Notes: generated by a model from the letters alone, not told the origin. Numbered from the stretch's first letter, positions 51,931 through 61,088 are shown. The stretch is DNA of 61,210 bases from Lysinibacillus sp. FJAT-14745 (GCF_001275675.1 NZ_LITM01000009.1:116849-178058), one strand, 5' to 3'. Made by a program: numbers and translations.

Positions 51931-54587
51931 ATGGATTTAACATAATCATACACAGAAAGTAGTGCTTCATCAAGTTTTGATGCATCTTTTGCACCTGCCA
52001 TCGCCATATCTGGACGACCGCCACCTTTACCACCACATGCTTCTGCTACCATTTTTACGATATTTCCTGCATGGTAATTGCCACCAACTAAATCTTTTGT
52101 TACACCAGCACATAGCATAACCTTTTCGCCATCGACAGCACCAAGAACGATAATAGCTTTAGGCATTTTAGCTTTCAAGTCATCCATCATTTGACGAAGT
52201 TGATTGTTGTCTTTCGCCTCAACTTTAGTAGATAGAACAGTTACATCCCCAAAAGTTTGCGCTGCGTCCACAATAGCGCCCGCTTGTGCATTCGCGATTT
52301 TTTGTGATAATGCCTCATTTTCGCGTTGTAAATCTTTGTAGTCAGCTTGCAATGCTTGTACTTTTGTTACAAGATCTTTCGGATTTGCTTTTAATAATGC
52401 TGCCGCTTCGATTAATAAAGCTTCTTCCTCTTTTACTGCTTCATATGCAACTTTACCTGTCACAGCCTCGATACGACGAGTACCTGCACCGATACCACCT
52501 TCTGAAACAATTTTGAAGAAGCCAATTTCAGAAGAACGTTTTACGTGAATACCACCGCAAAGCTCAATAGAGTAGTCGCCAATTGAAACAACTCGAACGA
52601 TATCGCCATATTTCTCACCGAATAGCGCCATTGCTCCCATAGCTTTCGCTTCATCGATGCCTTTTTCTTCAATAACGACCTCTATATCATCCCACACTTT
52701 TTCATTTACAATACGTTCAATTTGTTGTAATTCCTCTTTTGTCACTTGTCCGAAGTGAGAGAAGTCAAAACGTAAACGATCAGGCCCTACATATGATCCA
52801 GCTTGGCTAACATGGTCGCCCAGTACATCTTTTAATGCACGTTGCATAATATGTGTTGCTGTATGGTTTTTAATAATTAAATTACGTTCTTCACGGTTAA
52901 CTACTGCTTTCACAGCATCTTCAACTTGCATTTCGCCAGATTCTACAAGTACAGTATGAAGCGGCTGACCATTCGGAGCTTTTTGTACATCTTTTACAAT
53001 AGCAGTAAAACTATCATTAGAAATAACACCGCTATCCGCAATTTGACCACCCATTTCAGCATAGAATGGTGTTTTAGCTAAAATAACTAGTGCTTCTTGC
53101 CCTTCAGATGCTACTTTTGATACTTGGCCGTTGACAATGATCGCTGCAACTTCTGTGTCTGTCGCTAATGTATCATAGCCTACAAATTCACTCGCAACCG
53201 TCAAGTTTGCTAGCACTTCGTTTTGTACTTGCATTGAATCCACATCTTGACGAGCTGCACGTGCGCGTTCACGTTGTTCTTCCATTGCTGTTTCAAAGCC
53301 TTCATGGTCTACCTTCATGCCTACTTCTTCCGCATACTCTTCTGTTAATTCGATTGGGAAACCGTAAGTATCATATAAACGGAATGCATCTGCACCTGGA
53401 ATATAGTCATGTCCAGCTGCTTTTTGAGCTTCTACTACTTCGTTAAAGATAGCAAGACCACCGTCTAATGTTTCATGGAAGCGAATTTCTTCATTTTTAA
53501 TAACACGTTGGATAAACTCGCATTTTTCCGTTACTTCTGGGTAGAAATCATTCATAATTTCCCCTACAGTTGGTACTAATTCAAACATAAATGGCTTTTC
53601 AATGCCAATTTGTTTTGCATAGCGCACAGCACGACGTAGTAAACGGCGTAATACATAACCACGACCTTCATTTGAAGGAAGGGCACCATCACCAATGGCA
53701 AACGCCACTGTACGGATATGGTCTGCGATAACTTTAAATGGAGTATTAATATCTTCTTCTGAACCGAAGATTTCACTTAGCGCTACTTCACTTGGACGTT
53801 TGTATTTGCGATTTGCTAATTGCTCGATTTTTTCAATAATAGGCATGAATAAATCAGTATCAAAGTTTGTTGGAACATTTTGAACAACTGATACGATACG
53901 CTCAAGACCCATACCAGTATCAATATTTTGTTTTGGAAGTGGCGTATATGTGCCATCAGGATTATGGTTGAATTGAGAGAACACTAAGTTCCAAATTTCA
54001 AGATAGCGTTCATTTTCACCACCTGGATACATTTCTGGATCATTTTCATCTGAACCGTATTCTTCCCCACGGTCATAAAAAATTTCTGAGTTAGGACCAG
54101 ATGGACCTTCACCGATATCCCAGAAGTTCCCCTCTAGTCGGATTAAACGCTCTTCAGGAATACCAATTTCGTTATGCCAAACATCATACGCTTCTTGGTC
54201 TTCAGGATGGATCGTAATAGATAAAAGCTCCGGATCAAAGCCCATCCATTTTTTATCCGTTAAGAACTCCCAAGCATAATGAATAGCTTCTTTTTTGAAG
54301 TAATCCCCAATTGAGAAGTTACCTAGCATTTCAAAGAACGTATGGTGTCGAGCCGTTTTACCTACGTTTTCAATATCATTTGTACGAATTGATTTTTGGG
54401 CATTTGTAATACGTGGATTGTCAGGAATGATACGACCATCGAAATATGGTTTAAGTGTTGCAACACCTGAGTTAATCCAAAGTAATGATGGGTCATTGAT
54501 TGGCACAAGTGGTGCTGATGGCTCATGATGATGACCTTTTTCTTTAAAGAATTCTAAATACATGCGGCGAATTTCTACTGCTTTCAT
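51927..54587 (-). CDS. alaS: Alanyl-tRNA synthetase
   Basis: An 886-residue class II synthetase of full length. The catalytic core begins at [14 protein letters not shown], with motif 1 [12 protein letters not shown] and motif 2/3 segments. The editing domain has zinc ligands in HTATH and CGGIH, and the C-Ala domain ends with the Gly-rich [15 protein letters not shown]. It charges tRNA-Ala and clears Ser/Gly mischarging. The ATG at 54587 has GGAGG ten bases upstream. A T-box leader controls it. Confidence 0.98.
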   Translation of the reverse strand: MKAVEIRRMYLEFFKEKGHHHEPSAPLVPINDPSLLWINSGVATLKPYFDGRIIPDNPRITNAQKSIRTNDIENVGKTARHHTFFEMLGNFSIGDYFKKEAIHYAWEFLTDKKWMGFDPELLSITIHPEDQEAYDVWHNEIGIPEERLIRLEGNFWDIGEGPSGPNSEIFYDRGEEYGSDENDPEMYPGGENERYLEIWNLVFSQFNHNPDGTYTPLPKQNIDTGMGLERIVSVVQNVPTNFDTDLFMPIIEKIEQLANRKYKRPSEVALSEIFGSEEDINTPFKVIADHIRTVAFAIGDGALPSNEGRGYVLRRLLRRAVRYAKQIGIEKPFMFELVPTVGEIMNDFYPEVTEKCEFIQRVIKNEEIRFHETLDGGLAIFNEVVEAQKAAGHDYIPGADAFRLYDTYGFPIELTEEYAEEVGMKVDHEGFETAMEEQRERARAARQDVDSMQVQNEVLANLTVASEFVGYDTLATDTEVAAIIVNGQVSKVASEGQEALVILAKTPFYAEMGGQIADSGVISNDSFTAIVKDVQKAPNGQPLHTVLVESGEMQVEDAVKAVVNREERNLIIKNHTATHIMQRALKDVLGDHVSQAGSYVGPDRLRFDFSHFGQVTKEELQQIERIVNEKVWDDIEVVIEEKGIDEAKAMGAMALFGEKYGDIVRVVSIGDYSIELCGGIHVKRSSEIGFFKIVSEGGIGAGTRRIEAVTGKVAYEAVKEEEALLIEAAALLKANPKDLVTKVQALQADYKDLQRENEALSQKIANAQAGAIVDAAQTFGDVTVLSTKVEAKDNNQLRQMMDDLKAKMPKAIIVLGAVDGEKVMLCAGVTKDLVGGNYHAGNIVKMVAEACGGKGGGRPDMAMAGAKDASKLDEALLSVYDYVKSI

Positions 54588-54674
54588 ATGAAAAGTTCCT
54601 CCCAATATGTTTTGTAAAATACGAAATGAGTCCGCAAATCAATTTTGCTTCGGCGTAAACTTTCACGCAAATAG

Positions 54675-54920
54675 ACATAAAAAAGCCCCCATCCCCAAAA
54701 AGGGACGAGGACTTGTGTTTGTCTCGCGGTACCACCCTAGTTGTAAGTAAAAGTATACTTACCTCTTTAGCACTTGTAACGTAAGTGAACGGCAGGGATT
54801 AACTGCACTCTGGAGTAGCTTTCGGTATTTGCTATTGTGAGGATTTTTTCAGCCAAGAAATCCCTTTCTTTTACACGCACAAATACGTACTTATTCCATC
54901 ATCGTTTTTTACTATTTTCT
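54675..54920 (-). promoter_or_regulatory. T-box riboswitch leader of alaS
   Basis: The minus-strand leader contains the T-box sequence GGGTGGTACCGCG (54737-54725), whose UGGU-type bulge pairs with the uncharged tRNA end, followed by the terminator GTCCTCGTCCC/GGGGATGGGGGC and a T-run (54705-54675). The upstream Stem I region reaches to about 54920. Its specifier should be an Ala codon; a GCT within GAAAGCTACTCC is a candidate but the loop is not resolved. Uncharged tRNA-Ala would prevent termination and raise alaS expression. Bases 54921-55056 hold nothing else. Confidence 0.92.
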
Positions 54921-55056
54921 AACGAGAATTATAAAAAAAATATTTTCTTCTGTCAATTGGCACTATAATTGCTAAACATAACTAAGCTCATTTTTCCCAA
55001 GGAGTCTAACCTTCACTCTTATGTCGTCTTTATCTTGGCCAAAAAATCCTTCAATT

Positions 55057-55081
55057 AAAATGGGATACTCTATCCCACTAT
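55057..55081 (-). terminator. corA operon terminator
   Basis: GTGGGATA pairs with TATCCCAT around GAG and is followed by TTTAATT on the minus strand, directly after the last corA stop. Confidence 0.75.
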
Positions 55082-55082
55082 G

Positions 55083-56036
55083 CTACCGAGAGAAATAATT
55101 TTTTTTGTAAAAAACGAAAGTAGACAATCCTGTTAACAAAACCATTACGACGATTACTACCCAAAATGCATTAGATGCATTTTGATAAGGTAGAGGCACA
55201 TTCATCCCATAAATGCTGGCAATTAACATCGGCACTGATAATATGATTGTAAATGAAGCAAGTAATTTAAGGACTTGACTTACGTTGTTTTGAATCACGT
55301 TACCATATGCATCCATAATATTATTTAAATTAGTTTGATTAATTTCCGTCACTTCATACGCTTGATCTATTTCAATGAGCACGTCGTCTAAAACGCTTGC
55401 ATCGTCTTCATCTAATTCGAGATTGCTAGCCTGTAATATTTTTTGCATCGTAAATTTCATCTGTTTAAGTGATGTTACCATATATATAAGACTTTCATTC
55501 AAGTATAGTAGTGTGTATAACTCACTATTACGATATGACTTGGCAAGTTCTTTTTCTGCTAATGTGATTTCCCGTTCAATTGTCGCTAAAAAATGAATAT
55601 ACGCTCGAGCCGTTAAACTTAATACGTTTAAAGTGTTGCGCGTTTTCAGATGCGTCTCAAAAAGAGTCATCTCTCCATTAAAAAGTTCTTTCATGAATGG
55701 TAGCTCTTCTTTACATATCGTAATCATATGATTTTTCGTGTGAATAATCCCCATAGGAATTGTTCGATATTTCACGTCTTGAGAAGAGCTGTCGACATCT
55801 AATTGATCGTACGGGACATGAATAACCATCAAGACCGCTCCGTTGCGCTCTTCAATTCGTGGGCGTTCTTCTAAATCTAGTGAATCAGTCAAAAAATCAC
55901 TAGGAACAGCAAGAGCTGCCACCACACGTTCAATTTCAATGGATGTTGGCGCTTCGAGATGTAGCCAACTGTTATACCCAATATTTGATGTCTGCTCAAA
56001 TTTACCCTCGGAATTACTATTGTATATTAAAAGCAT
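55083..56036 (-). CDS. corA: CorA-type magnesium channel, third in the operon
   Basis: A 317-residue CorA-family protein. A soluble N-terminal alpha/beta domain (residues 1-240) precedes the stalk helix and two C-terminal transmembrane helices separated by the selectivity loop YGMN. It imports Mg2+ as a pentamer. Residue 1 is set at MLLIYNSNSEGKF because the two paralogues start in the same way. It lies 38 bases after its upstream paralogue and is last in the three-gene operon behind the M-box. Confidence 0.93.
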   Translation of the reverse strand: MLLIYNSNSEGKFEQTSNIGYNSWLHLEAPTSIEIERVVAALAVPSDFLTDSLDLEERPRIEERNGAVLMVIHVPYDQLDVDSSSQDVKYRTIPMGIIHTKNHMITICKEELPFMKELFNGEMTLFETHLKTRNTLNVLSLTARAYIHFLATIEREITLAEKELAKSYRNSELYTLLYLNESLIYMVTSLKQMKFTMQKILQASNLELDEDDASVLDDVLIEIDQAYEVTEINQTNLNNIMDAYGNVIQNNVSQVLKLLASFTIILSVPMLIASIYGMNVPLPYQNASNAFWVVIVVMVLLTGLSTFVFYKKNYFSR

Positions 56037-56074
56037 TTTGGGACACATCCTTTCTTTTCTACGGTACGAAAATA

Positions 56075-57025
56075 TTAAAAACGTAAAAATTTTGTTTTGT
56101 AAAATACGTAGACAAGACTTCCACTGATTCCCATCATTATTCCAATAACTACTAAGAACATAATTGGCTGTTCTTCAAATGGCAATGAAACGTTCATTGA
56201 GAAAACACTTCCAATTATAGTTGGAATCATTAGTACAAGTGTAAGAGTAGTCAATATTTTCAAAACGCTATTTAAGTTATTATGCGTAATTGCTGCGTAT
56301 GCATCCATTAGATTACTTAAACTAAGACTACGCATTTCCGTTACTTCCGCTGCTTGTTCAAGATCTACTAGCGCATTATGCAGCATCTCCTCATCCTCAC
56401 TATATAGCTTTATATCTTGCCCTTTGGAAAGGTGTAAAAACACATTGCGCATAGCTCGTAAAGATGTCGAAAAATATACCAAACTTTTATTAATATGAAT
56501 CAGACCGAACAGCTCTCGGTTGTTATGTGATTCTTTTAATTCTTGCTGTAATCGTCCAACCTGCACTTTTATACGCTTAAGAATATCGAGATACGATTGA
56601 GCAATTGCTTCAAATAGTAGCAATGTTATTCGAGTCTTCATATGCGTATGAAATGTTCCATACTTTCCTGAAAATATGTCTCTGCATAATGGATTGTCTT
56701 CTTTTGTGACAATTATTAAATGGTCCTTTACATGAATAATCCCGATTGGTATCGTACGATAAGGGATTTCCTCGTACAAACGTTCCTCATTTATCGCCAC
56801 AGGAGAATTGAGAATGATGACCATTGACGAATCTTCTTTTTCAATCCGAGGTCGCTCATTGATGTCTAAGGAATCACGAATAAAATCTTTCGGAATATTA
56901 AGTTTATTTGAAATTTGAGAAATTTCAGCATCTGTCGGATCCACAAGATAGAGCAACGTGTTGTGAACAATATCAGATACCTGCTGTAATTGACCTATTG
57001 AATTACTTTGATATATCGTAAGCAT
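56075..57025 (-). CDS. CorA paralogue lacking the GMN signature
   Basis: A 316-residue CorA-family protein with the standard N-domain, stalk and two transmembrane helices. The selectivity loop reads FSMN instead of YGMN: Gly is replaced by Ser in the motif that forms the ion entry site, and the preceding Tyr by Phe. In studied CorA proteins GMN changes usually abolish Mg2+ transport. It may carry another ion, act in hetero-oligomers with its neighbours, or regulate them. The rest of the protein is intact, so it is not a pseudogene. Middle gene of the operon. Confidence 0.88.
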   Translation of the reverse strand: MLTIYQSNSIGQLQQVSDIVHNTLLYLVDPTDAEISQISNKLNIPKDFIRDSLDINERPRIEKEDSSMVIILNSPVAINEERLYEEIPYRTIPIGIIHVKDHLIIVTKEDNPLCRDIFSGKYGTFHTHMKTRITLLLFEAIAQSYLDILKRIKVQVGRLQQELKESHNNRELFGLIHINKSLVYFSTSLRAMRNVFLHLSKGQDIKLYSEDEEMLHNALVDLEQAAEVTEMRSLSLSNLMDAYAAITHNNLNSVLKILTTLTLVLMIPTIIGSVFSMNVSLPFEEQPIMFLVVIGIMMGISGSLVYVFYKTKFLRF

Positions 57026-57046
57026 CTTTTTTCCTCACTTTCTCTT

Positions 57047-57976
57047 CTAAAATAGCCGTTTTTTATAAAACACCCAACCTGTCAACAAGCTAATGACTAT
57101 AGAAAGGGACATAAGTACTAATAATGCGTATTCTTCATCCTGCCTTGGCAACGGGAAATTCATCCCATATATCGTTGCGACCATCGTCGGAAACGTCAAG
57201 ATAATCGTAAATGCAGTTAAAACTTTCACTACAATACTAAGGTTAATTTCAATCGCCGCAGAATATGCGTCCATCATATTGCTTAAATTTTCGTTGTAAA
57301 TTTTTGATGTATCAAGAGCTTGTTGCATCTCATTAAGAGTGGCTTGCATCCGTTTTCCATTTTCTTCATTCATTTCAAGTACTCTTGACAATTTTCTCAT
57401 CATCACAAGATTTACTTTTAATGCCTTTATGAAATAAACAAGGCTCTTATTTATATTGAGTAAAGTATATACTTCACTGTTCTTGATTGATTTTTGTATT
57501 AATTTTTCAGATACAATAACTTTTCGATTAATATCATCAAGGCATCGTAAACAATAACGGGCCGAAACAAGCAACAATTGTAAAATAAAAGATACATTAA
57601 TATTGTTATTAAAATTTTTATCGAGAATTTTCCTAAATTCCTGTAAAATCGGATGATTAACGCGACAAATTATTACAATTACTTCACTTGTTTGAATAAT
57701 ACCGATTGGAATTGTCCTATATGGTGTAGTTTCACCGTTTGGCATTTTTAAGGGTACATTGACAATCAGTAATAAATCATTTCCGCTTTTTTCTATTCGT
57801 GATCGTTCATCAATATCAAGGGAGTCACTAATAAAGTCAGTAGGTACTCCAAGGCGATTAGCAACATACTGTATATCCTTTTCGGATGGTTCAGTGAGAT
57901 ATACACAGCTACCCTGAACGATTTTAGGCTGTTCTTCCAGTAGCCCTTCTTGGCTTCTTTTATAGATTTTAAGCAT
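57047..57976 (-). CDS. corA: CorA-type magnesium channel, first in the operon
   Basis: A 309-residue CorA-family protein with an N-terminal domain (MLKIYKRSQEGLLEEQP start; FISDSLDIDERSRIE), a long stalk and two C-terminal transmembrane helices; the loop reads IYGMNFPLP, so the GMN signature is kept. AGGAGG lies seven bases before the ATG. It lies nearest to the M-box leader. An ORF in another frame with a strong ribosome binding site overlaps its first 60 codons. Confidence 0.93.
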   Translation of the reverse strand: MLKIYKRSQEGLLEEQPKIVQGSCVYLTEPSEKDIQYVANRLGVPTDFISDSLDIDERSRIEKSGNDLLLIVNVPLKMPNGETTPYRTIPIGIIQTSEVIVIICRVNHPILQEFRKILDKNFNNNINVSFILQLLLVSARYCLRCLDDINRKVIVSEKLIQKSIKNSEVYTLLNINKSLVYFIKALKVNLVMMRKLSRVLEMNEENGKRMQATLNEMQQALDTSKIYNENLSNMMDAYSAAIEINLSIVVKVLTAFTIILTFPTMVATIYGMNFPLPRQDEEYALLVLMSLSIVISLLTGWVFYKKRLF

Positions 57977-58062
57977 TGAATCGTCCTCCTAATCTGCTGA
58001 ATTAAAACAGATTTACGTTTTTTACTCCTACTATCTCCATCGGTCGGACTCGGATTCTCCAT
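57793..58062 (-). other. Possible upstream/overlapping ORF in the corA leader
   Basis: An ATG at 58062 is preceded by AGAAAGGAGGGGG, the strongest ribosome binding site in the leader. It opens an 89-codon frame (MENPSPTDGDSRSKKRKSVLIQQ) that runs 184 bases into the first corA in another frame. The first 28 codons look protein-like; the remainder mirrors corA. It could be a leader peptide that senses translation, as in some enterobacterial magnesium genes, or be meaningless. Confidence 0.35.
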
Positions 58063-58130
58063 TTTGACCCCCTCCTTTCTAAAAACGAACACTTATTCTC
58101 CGCTAAAGTGTAATAAAGTTCTTTTTTGAA

Positions 58131-58376
58131 AACAAAAAAACCTCCAGGAGTCCCGGAGATTTAAAAAAGTGCATAAAAAAATAAATAAGTACAAAAAGCA
58201 CTTTCGTTTTCCCCTAACTCGAGTTTTAGCACTATACACCGTAAAGAAAAAAATTCATCTCTTAGCCACCTTAAGAAAAGCCTTAATTCGGCAATTCCTG
58301 TTCTACCCATGGGCATCTTTCGATATTTCTGGGCAGTGGCCTATGTTTGTATAGGAGCCTCACCTAACGAGGTTTT
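58131..58376 (-). promoter_or_regulatory. M-box magnesium riboswitch of the corA operon
   Basis: The minus-strand leader starts CTCGTTAGGTGAGGCTCCTA and continues with GCCACTGCCCAGAAATATCG, CCCATGGGTAGAACAGG, AATTGCCGAATTAAGGCTTT, GTGGCTAAG and ACGGTGTATAGTGCTAAA, the conserved blocks of the ykoK/M-box aptamer. It ends in a terminator hairpin AAATCTCC/GGAGGTTT with a T-run (58163-58131). High Mg2+ should favour termination and shut off the three corA genes. Confidence 0.93.
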
Positions 58377-58392
58377 ATTTAATTTCCTCGCA

Positions 58393-58421
58393 ATCGTAAT
58401 CCGTATTTTTTGATTTGTCAA
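58393..58421 (-). promoter_or_regulatory. SigA-type promoter of the corA operon
   Basis: On the minus strand TTGACA (58421-58416), a 17-base spacer and TACGAT (58398-58393) precede the M-box by about 17 bases, so the transcript would start nearly at the aptamer. Confidence 0.75.
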
Positions 58422-58861
58422 GAGCACAAAAATGGTTTTTAGGTTTTTTTATTACAAATTTCTGTACGAAATGAAAATCAAATGTTGTGGTTTTCATCTT
58501 AAAATTTTCGGTTGTTTACGAAAAAAATTTTTTCCAAGATAACAGATAAAGAGTATTCGTAAGTTGATTCTATTCCAACCCATATCAAGGAACCGCAAGC
58601 AGAGCGACAAGAACACTTGCCGCTTTCCTCTATGGACTTTCATACCAACATTTTTTAATCAAGAATTGATTTTTGAATTGATCCTCTTTAGATTTCTTGT
58701 TCAACAGTTTAACTATAAAAAACATAAGTATTATGAAAAGAACTTATCAACTGTTACAGAAGCTATTGATTATCTCAAAGTACAGATTTATTATTTTTTT
58801 ATTCGAAAAACTTCTACCAAAATTTGATTTGAAGTAAAAATACCTTTGTAAGGTAGGTGAA

Positions 58862-58965
58862 CGAAGGCTAATGACATAACGTCCTGTGATACGCCTTTCT
58901 AGCCAATATTGTTTTGCCCCAGACGGACGGGAATCCCCCACGTATAATGATGAGCCGAAAACATT
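58862..58965. repeat. Decayed family B / MITE-type repeat
   Basis: On the minus strand AAAGGC-GT-ATCAC-AGGAC-GTTAT...GCCTTCG matches the family B hairpin with one broken inner pair, and the segment ends CACGTATAATGATGAGCC, a weak version of the MITE-like terminus. It lies between the two riboswitch promoters. Nothing else is recognisable from 58430 to 58860. Confidence 0.55.
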
Positions 58966-59005
58966 TACAGGATACTATTTTAAAATTTTTGCTTTTGAAC
59001 AGTTG

Positions 59006-59034
59006 TTGACAACCAAAATTATTCGGAGTACAAT
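59006..59034 (+). promoter_or_regulatory. SigA-type promoter of the mgtC operon
   Basis: TTGACA (59006-59011), 17 bases, TACAAT (59029-59034). Transcription should begin near 59041, about ten bases before the M-box aptamer. Confidence 0.82.
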
Positions 59035-59049
59035 TCACCTGAAAACAAT

Positions 59050-59285
59050 AAATCCTCGTTAGGTGAGGCTCCTATGCAAACATAGGCCACTGCCCAGAAA
59101 TATCGAAAGATACCCATGGGTAGAACAGGAATTGCCGAATTAAGGCTTTTCATAAAGTGGCTAAGAAATGATTACATTTCTTTACGGTGTATAGTGCTAA
59201 AACTCGATTAAGGGGAATCGAACGTACTTTTTTTGATTTTTCGTGCGCTTTTCACCCCCTCTAAATCGTTAGAGGGGGTTTTATT
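59050..59285 (+). promoter_or_regulatory. M-box magnesium riboswitch of the mgtC operon
   Basis: CCTCGTTAGGTGAGGCTCCT, GGCCACTGCCCAGAAATATC, CCCATGGGTAGAACAGG, TTGCCGAATTAAGGC, AGTGGCTAAG and ACGGTGTATAGTGCTAAA are the M-box blocks in order. A strong terminator follows (ACCCCCTCT/AGAGGGGGT, 59254-59279, T-rich tail). It is nearly identical to the minus-strand M-box 680 bases away, so the two form a long inverted repeat. Confidence 0.95.
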
Positions 59286-59314
59286 TTATTTGACTATAAA
59301 AGGGGGAACATGTG

Positions 59315-59428
59315 ATGGACAGTTATTCGATATGGCATTTCATATTTTTAAATAATTCGAATATGGCAAAAGGCAGCGTTTTTGCGTTCAGTCCGCATAT
59401 GTCCCTTTCTTCAAAAATCCAATTATGA
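59315..59428 (+). CDS. Possible 37-codon leader peptide upstream of mgtC
   Basis: ATG at 59315 is preceded by AGGGGGAA and encodes MDSYSIWHFIFLNNSNMAKG followed by SVFAFSPHMSLSSKIQL. It lies after the M-box terminator and before a second terminator at 59503-59525. The product is partly hydrophobic and rich in aromatic residues. It could be a leader peptide governing the second terminator, or a small membrane-active protein. It matches no family I know. Confidence 0.45.
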   Translation: MDSYSIWHFIFLNNSNMAKGSVFAFSPHMSLSSKIQL

Positions 59429-59502
59429 ATTTTCTGTAAATTGGAGTTTATCAAGATAGGTTTATTTGATGTGTACGTTGAACATGATACATTCTAAGCA
59501 AG

Positions 59503-59525
59503 AAGCTCCCTTTTTACGGGAGCTT
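59503..59525 (+). terminator. Second terminator upstream of mgtC
   Basis: AAGCTCCC pairs with GGGAGCTT around TTTTTAC and is followed by TTTTTATATT. It stands 60 bases before mgtC, downstream of the M-box terminator and in the same transcript, so mgtC expression must pass two terminators. Confidence 0.85.
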
Positions 59526-59585
59526 TTTTATATTATTTTTTATTTTAGTGACATTCTACAAAAAGAAATGATGAGGTGATTGACG

Positions 59586-60296
59586 ATGACAATGACAGTA
59601 GAAATGATAATCAAGCTAAGCATAGCTTTACTTTTCGGATTATTGATCGGTATTGACAGACAGATTAAACAAAAACAACTTGGCATGAGACCTAGTATGG
59701 TCATCTGCATTGCCAGCTGTTTATTAACAATTGTATCCATAGAAGCATTCGGAAAATTTGGAGGTGCCAATCATCCGAATATGGATCCGATGCGACTTGC
59801 TGCGCAGATTGTAAGTGGAGTTGGTTTCATTGGTGCTGGTGTTATTTTACGAAGAAGTAATGAGGTTATTTCTGGTCTTACTTCCGCTGCACTAATCTGG
59901 TCAGCTTCTGCCCTTGGAATTTCTATAGGGGCGGGGTTTTATCTAGAAGCAACATGTGCAGTCATCCTCTTGATAGTGGCAGTCAACATTGTACCCTTTT
60001 TCATTAAAACATTAGGTCTATCAACACTTAACCGCCAGGAAATTTCATTAAAGATTATCGTGGAATCGAATTATCGTATGACAGAATTAATTAAAATGAT
60101 TAAGCATAGAGAACAAAATGGATCTTCCAAAAAACATGAGAATAAAATTCGGCATTTCAAACTCAAAGATATTGATAACGATCACCAATTAATTGACTTA
60201 GTTCTTTCAGTACCAGAAGACCAATATACGACGGAGATTTATTATTATGTCAAAAAGATTGATCACGTCTTGAGTGTCGAAATTGAGAATTTGTAA
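59586..60296 (+). CDS. mgtC: MgtC/SapB-family membrane protein
   Basis: A 236-residue protein. The N-terminal 140 residues form five hydrophobic helices with the MgtC signature (LLFGLLIGIDRQIKQKQLGMRPSMVI; QIVSGVGFIGAGVILRRSN; VISGLTSAALIWSASALGISIGAGFY), followed by a soluble C-terminal domain of about 85 residues. The family supports growth at low Mg2+ and, in pathogens, survival in macrophages by acting on ATP synthase; it is not thought to be a Mg2+ transporter itself. ATG at 59586 follows GAGGTG. First protein gene of the right M-box operon. Confidence 0.92.
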   Translation: MTMTVEMIIKLSIALLFGLLIGIDRQIKQKQLGMRPSMVICIASCLLTIVSIEAFGKFGGANHPNMDPMRLAAQIVSGVGFIGAGVILRRSNEVISGLTSAALIWSASALGISIGAGFYLEATCAVILLIVAVNIVPFFIKTLGLSTLNRQEISLKIIVESNYRMTELIKMIKHREQNGSSKKHENKIRHFKLKDIDNDHQLIDLVLSVPEDQYTTEIYYYVKKIDHVLSVEIENL

Positions 60297-60314
60297 TAGA
60301 AAGGAGCGTCAAAC

Positions 60315-61088
60315 ATGATTAGACTACATCAATATAAATATAAAGAAGAGTACACATACTACATGTTGCAATCTTTAAAGTCAGGAAAAAAAGATTCTTT
60401 TCGAAAGGATTTTCTAGATTTACATCCTATGGATCAAGCAACGTTTTTTATTGAACTTAGTGAGGAAAGACGCTTTACGATTTATTCTTTTTTAACGCCT
60501 TGTGAATTTGGGAAAATTTTTAGCGAGCTAGAACCAGCCATGCAGAAAAAATGTATTATAGAGCTTGACCGACCATTTGCAGTGGAGATGTTAAATGAAT
60601 TACCTCCAGATGACGCCACAGATTTTTTGGGGCTACTATCATATAAAGAAGCCGATTTTTATTTAGAGCGGATGGAAAAAGACGAAGCCGATGATATTAA
60701 GCAATTACTTCAATACGAAAAAGGATCAGTGGGAGCCTTAATGACAACAGACGTCGTAATAGTAGCAAAAGATGACTTAGTAATTGATGTGTTTGAACGT
60801 CTAAAGCACAGTGAAGCAGATGCAGAAACTTTCTATTACTTATACGTTACTGATACCAATAAACAATTGCTCGGAGTCGTTTCATTACGAGAACTAATAA
60901 TTTCCCCGCCTGAGTGTCGAATGGACGAAATTATGAACTCTGGAATCATTTCAGTATCTGCCAATACAAATCAATCTGAGGTAACTCAAATCGTACACAA
61001 ATATGGTCTTTTAGCAGTCCCTGTTGTCACAGAGAACTATGAACTCCTTGGAATCGTTACTTTTGATGATGTGCTGACTTATCTATAA
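60315..61088 (+). CDS. MgtE cytosolic sensor domain without channel (N-domain plus CBS pair)
   Basis: A 257-residue soluble protein. Residues 20-130 match the MgtE N-domain (LHPMDQATFFIELSEERR; ELPPDDATDFLGLLSYKEADF; DEADDIKQLLQYEKGSVGALMTTDVV), and residues 130-257 form two CBS motifs (VIVAKDDLVIDVFERLKHSEAD; ISVSANTNQSEVTQIVHKYGLLAVPVV). In complete MgtE proteins this part senses cytosolic Mg2+ and gates a five-helix channel of about 190 further residues; here a TAA follows GIVTFDDVLTYL and no channel frame continues downstream. The start has AAAGGAG upstream, 18 bases after mgtC. It could be a Mg2+-sensing regulator or a truncated relic. Confidence 0.88.
   Translation: MIRLHQYKYKEEYTYYMLQSLKSGKKDSFRKDFLDLHPMDQATFFIELSEERRFTIYSFLTPCEFGKIFSELEPAMQKKCIIELDRPFAVEMLNELPPDDATDFLGLLSYKEADFYLERMEKDEADDIKQLLQYEKGSVGALMTTDVVIVAKDDLVIDVFERLKHSEADAETFYYLYVTDTNKQLLGVVSLRELIISPPECRMDEIMNSGIISVSANTNQSEVTQIVHKYGLLAVPVVTENYELLGIVTFDDVLTYL

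Noticed and set aside
54638-54656. Additional family B repeat near the alaS leader (TCAATTTTGCTTCGGCGTAA)
   Set aside because: Only about 20 bases resemble the start of the repeat; no hairpin core follows, and the bases belong to the alaS 5' leader.
58564-58827. 87-codon plus-strand ORF between the two M-box leaders
   Set aside because: No ribosome binding site, low-complexity Phe/Leu-rich translation typical of AT-rich non-coding DNA, and it would overlap the repeat remnant.
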